NCBI GenBank assembly: GCA_002364215.1
Contig: DEXQ01000002.1
Span: forward strand, 94,379-158,378
Length of the DNA: 64,000 nt
From: Aequorivita sp. UBA3180
Lineage (GTDB): Bacteria > Bacteroidota > Bacteroidia > Flavobacteriales > Flavobacteriaceae
Direction: 5' to 3'
Program-made: the position numbers and the translations under genes
Notes under the pieces: generated by a model
Databases searched by the model: none
Told to the model about the DNA's origin: nothing
Seen by the model: the letters and a program-made list of their open reading frames with translations, nothing else
In this document: piece by piece, positions 62,428-64,000 of the stretch
Position numbering within the stretch: the stretch's first letter is position 1
Layout: the number at the start of each line of letters is the position of its first letter

Positions 62428-63660
62428 TTAAGAAACAGCCTTCAGTTTTTTGATAGTTGATTTACTGAGCTTTTCTTCAGCATATTCTTTTGTCACGTGA
62501 AGTTTTGTTTCGTCAGTTCCGGGCAGATCGTACATTGCATCTGTTAAAACAGCCTCGCAAAGCGAGCGGAGGCCACGTGCGCCAAGTTTGTATTCAATTG
62601 CTTGCTCGACAATAAAGTCTAAAGCTTCTTCCGTAATTACAAAATCAATTCCGTCCATTTCAAACAGTTTTTTGTACTGTTTTATAATGGCGTTTTTGGG
62701 TTCGGTAAGAATTGCTCGCAACGTTTCCTTATCCAATGGGTTCATATAAGTCAAGACTGGAAGACGACCGATTATTTCGGGAATCAGTCCGAAATCCTTT
62801 AGATCCTTCGGAATAATATAGCGAAGCATATTATCTTTTTCCATCTGATTTTCCTTTACCGAAGCTGAAAAACCAACTGCCTGCATATTCAATCTTTTTG
62901 AAATATGACGCTCAATACCATCAAAGGCACCACCAGCGATAAAAAGAATATTCTCCGTATTTACTTCAATGAATTTTTGGTCGGGATGTTTTCTTCCTCC
63001 TTTCGGTGGAACGTTAACTGTGGTTCCTTCCAAAAGTTTCAACAAGGCTTGCTGCACCCCTTCGCCACTCACATCGCGTGTTATGGATGGATTGTCACTC
63101 TTGCGAGCTATTTTATCTATTTCGTCAATAAATACAATTCCGTTTTCGGCTTTTTCGAGGTTGTAATCTGCAGCTTGAAGTAAACGCGTCAAAATACTTT
63201 CCACGTCCTCGCCCACGTAACCAGCTTCAGTTAAAACCGTAGCGTCAACAATGGCCAAGGGAACGTTCAACATTCGGGCAATGGTTTTTGCGATCAAGGT
63301 TTTCCCGGTTCCGGTTTGCCCGACAATGATGATATTACTTTTCTGTATTTCAATATCGTCATCGCTCTTTGGCTGTAGCAATCGTTTGTAGTGATTGTAA
63401 ACAGCAACCGACATCACTTTTTTAGTATGCTCCTGCCCTATTACGTATTCATCCAAAAAGGCATTGATAAGCTTTGGTTTTTTCAGCATTAAATCCTTGG
63501 AAATATCTGTATTTCCAGAATGCAAAGCCTCTTCAACCACAATTCCGTGAGCCTGTTCAATACAACGGTCGCAAATGTGTGCATCCAAACCTGCAATGAG
63601 CAAATTGGTTTCCGACTTTTTACGGCCACAAAAGGAACATTCCAAATCTTCTTTCGACAT
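62428..63660 (-). CDS. clpX: ATP-dependent protease ATP-binding subunit ClpX
   Basis: 410 residues from ATG 63660 (a TTG lies 15 nt upstream). The N-terminal zinc-binding domain (CSFCGRKKSE...ICDRCIEQ) dimerises and recruits substrates. The AAA+ domain has Walker A GQTGTGKT, VGEDVESIL, Walker B IVFIDEIDKI and sensor II GARGLRS. It unfolds tagged proteins and feeds them to ClpP, whose gene follows upstream on the same strand (27 nt away). Confidence 0.97.
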   Translation of the reverse strand: MSKEDLECSFCGRKKSETNLLIAGLDAHICDRCIEQAHGIVVEEALHSGNTDISKDLMLKKPKLINAFLDEYVIGQEHTKKVMSVAVYNHYKRLLQPKSDDDIEIQKSNIIIVGQTGTGKTLIAKTIARMLNVPLAIVDATVLTEAGYVGEDVESILTRLLQAADYNLEKAENGIVFIDEIDKIARKSDNPSITRDVSGEGVQQALLKLLEGTTVNVPPKGGRKHPDQKFIEVNTENILFIAGGAFDGIERHISKRLNMQAVGFSASVKENQMEKDNMLRYIIPKDLKDFGLIPEIIGRLPVLTYMNPLDKETLRAILTEPKNAIIKQYKKLFEMDGIDFVITEEALDFIVEQAIEYKLGARGLRSLCEAVLTDAMYDLPGTDETKLHVTKEYAEEKLSKSTIKKLKAVS

Positions 63661-63687
63661 ATTATCTTTTTTCAAAAAATCTATTTT

Positions 63688-64000
63688 TTAGCTTCGTGTC
63701 AATATTTCATCAATCATTCCGTATTCCAAAGCTTTATCGGCTTTCATCCAATAATCGCGATCGCTGTCCTCATAAACTTTTTCATAGGTTTGGCCAGAGT
63801 GATTTGCGATTATTCTATAAAGTTCTTCTTTTAAGGTGATTATTTCGCGGGCGGTAATTTCAATATCACTCGCTTGTCCCTGTGCGCCTCCCAATGGTTG
63901 GTGAATCATTACTCGAGAGTGTGTTAGGCCGCTGCGCTTTCCTTTTTCTCCTGCACAAAGCAAAACCGCAGCCATTGATGCCGCCATTCCGGTACAGATT
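63688..64000 (-). CDS. clpP: ATP-dependent Clp protease proteolytic subunit ClpP (5' truncated)
   Basis: The frame runs off the window, so only the C-terminal about 104 residues are seen (ICTGMAASMAAVLLCAG ... IDEILTRS). The catalytic Ser is in GMAASM, the His in SRVMIHQPLGG, and the Asp in the DRDYWM region. The protein forms the barrel protease that works with ClpX. Confidence 0.96.
   Translation of the reverse strand, partial: ICTGMAASMAAVLLCAGEKGKRSGLTHSRVMIHQPLGGAQGQASDIEITAREIITLKEELYRIIANHSGQTYEKVYEDSDRDYWMKADKALEYGMIDEILTRS

Overview
The window comes from a member of the Flavobacteriaceae (Bacteroidota). The evidence is a gldKLMN type IX secretion (T9SS) operon, T9SS C-terminal sorting domains, a Bacteroidota-type LptE, a fused folK-nucleoside kinase, promoters of the TTG-N19/20-TAnnTTTG type, and genes without obvious Shine-Dalgarno sequences.

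Positions 1-15581 are the right-hand part of an integrated genetic element whose left end lies outside the window. It abuts the 3' end of the initiator tRNA gene (tRNA-fMet, 15582-15654, minus) and carries a tyrosine recombinase next to that tRNA. A rightward block of about 22 tightly packed genes (1-12915) encodes mostly small proteins. About half have one predicted membrane segment, and several end in very basic tails. Recognisable functions are a lytic transglycosylase with a membrane anchor, a BspA-type leucine-rich-repeat protein (possible receptor binder), an annexin-like protein, a LEA14-like protein, a protein built like a one-piece spanin, and a zinc-less relative of M15 peptidases. 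The block ends with a 1233-residue polyvalent protein that joins ArdC-type, SH3-like, MuF-C-like and RadA-like ATPase domains. A 207-residue protein followed by a strong terminator is the best candidate for a major virion protein. A leftward block holds the integrase, a Dam-type methylase and a small protein. No portal, terminase, tail or conjugation gene is visible. The best reading is a prophage of a tailless, membrane-containing virus, possibly of an undescribed group, but the fold of the capsid candidate is unproven.

From 15655 on the sequence is ordinary chromosome. 15.7-23.1 kb: AsmA-like protein, SpoIIAA-like protein, CPXCG protein, patatin-like phospholipase, ABC-F ATPase, DUF983 protein and an FAD oxidoreductase. 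23.2-31.7 kb: gldK-L-M-N, an arginase-fold protein lacking several metal ligands, and topA. 31.8-38.0 kb: a lipoprotein-type pyrophosphatase, miaB, a lipoprotein, and an operon of a sigma-54 activator, lptE, a conserved protein and secG. 38.1-43.0 kb: secreted and surface proteins, two of which are T9SS cargo genes with a single-base frameshift near the N-terminus. 43.3-45.4 kb: groES-groEL behind a probable sigma-54 promoter. 45.4-54.3 kb: M28 peptidase, TolB-like lipoprotein, a membrane glycosyltransferase, a GNAT-nitrilase fusion, and a polyamine operon (speA, agmatinase, deoxyhypusine-synthase-like) with 11-nt overlaps. 54.6-64 kb: an RluB-like protein, folK-dNK fusion, AsmA, DUF2797, GH3, a small lipoprotein, clpX and the end of clpP.

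Small dispersed repeats of the gagcggagtcgaaagg type occur between and inside genes in the chromosomal part, sometimes in frame. They and the two frameshifted cargo genes are the main oddities outside the integrated element.
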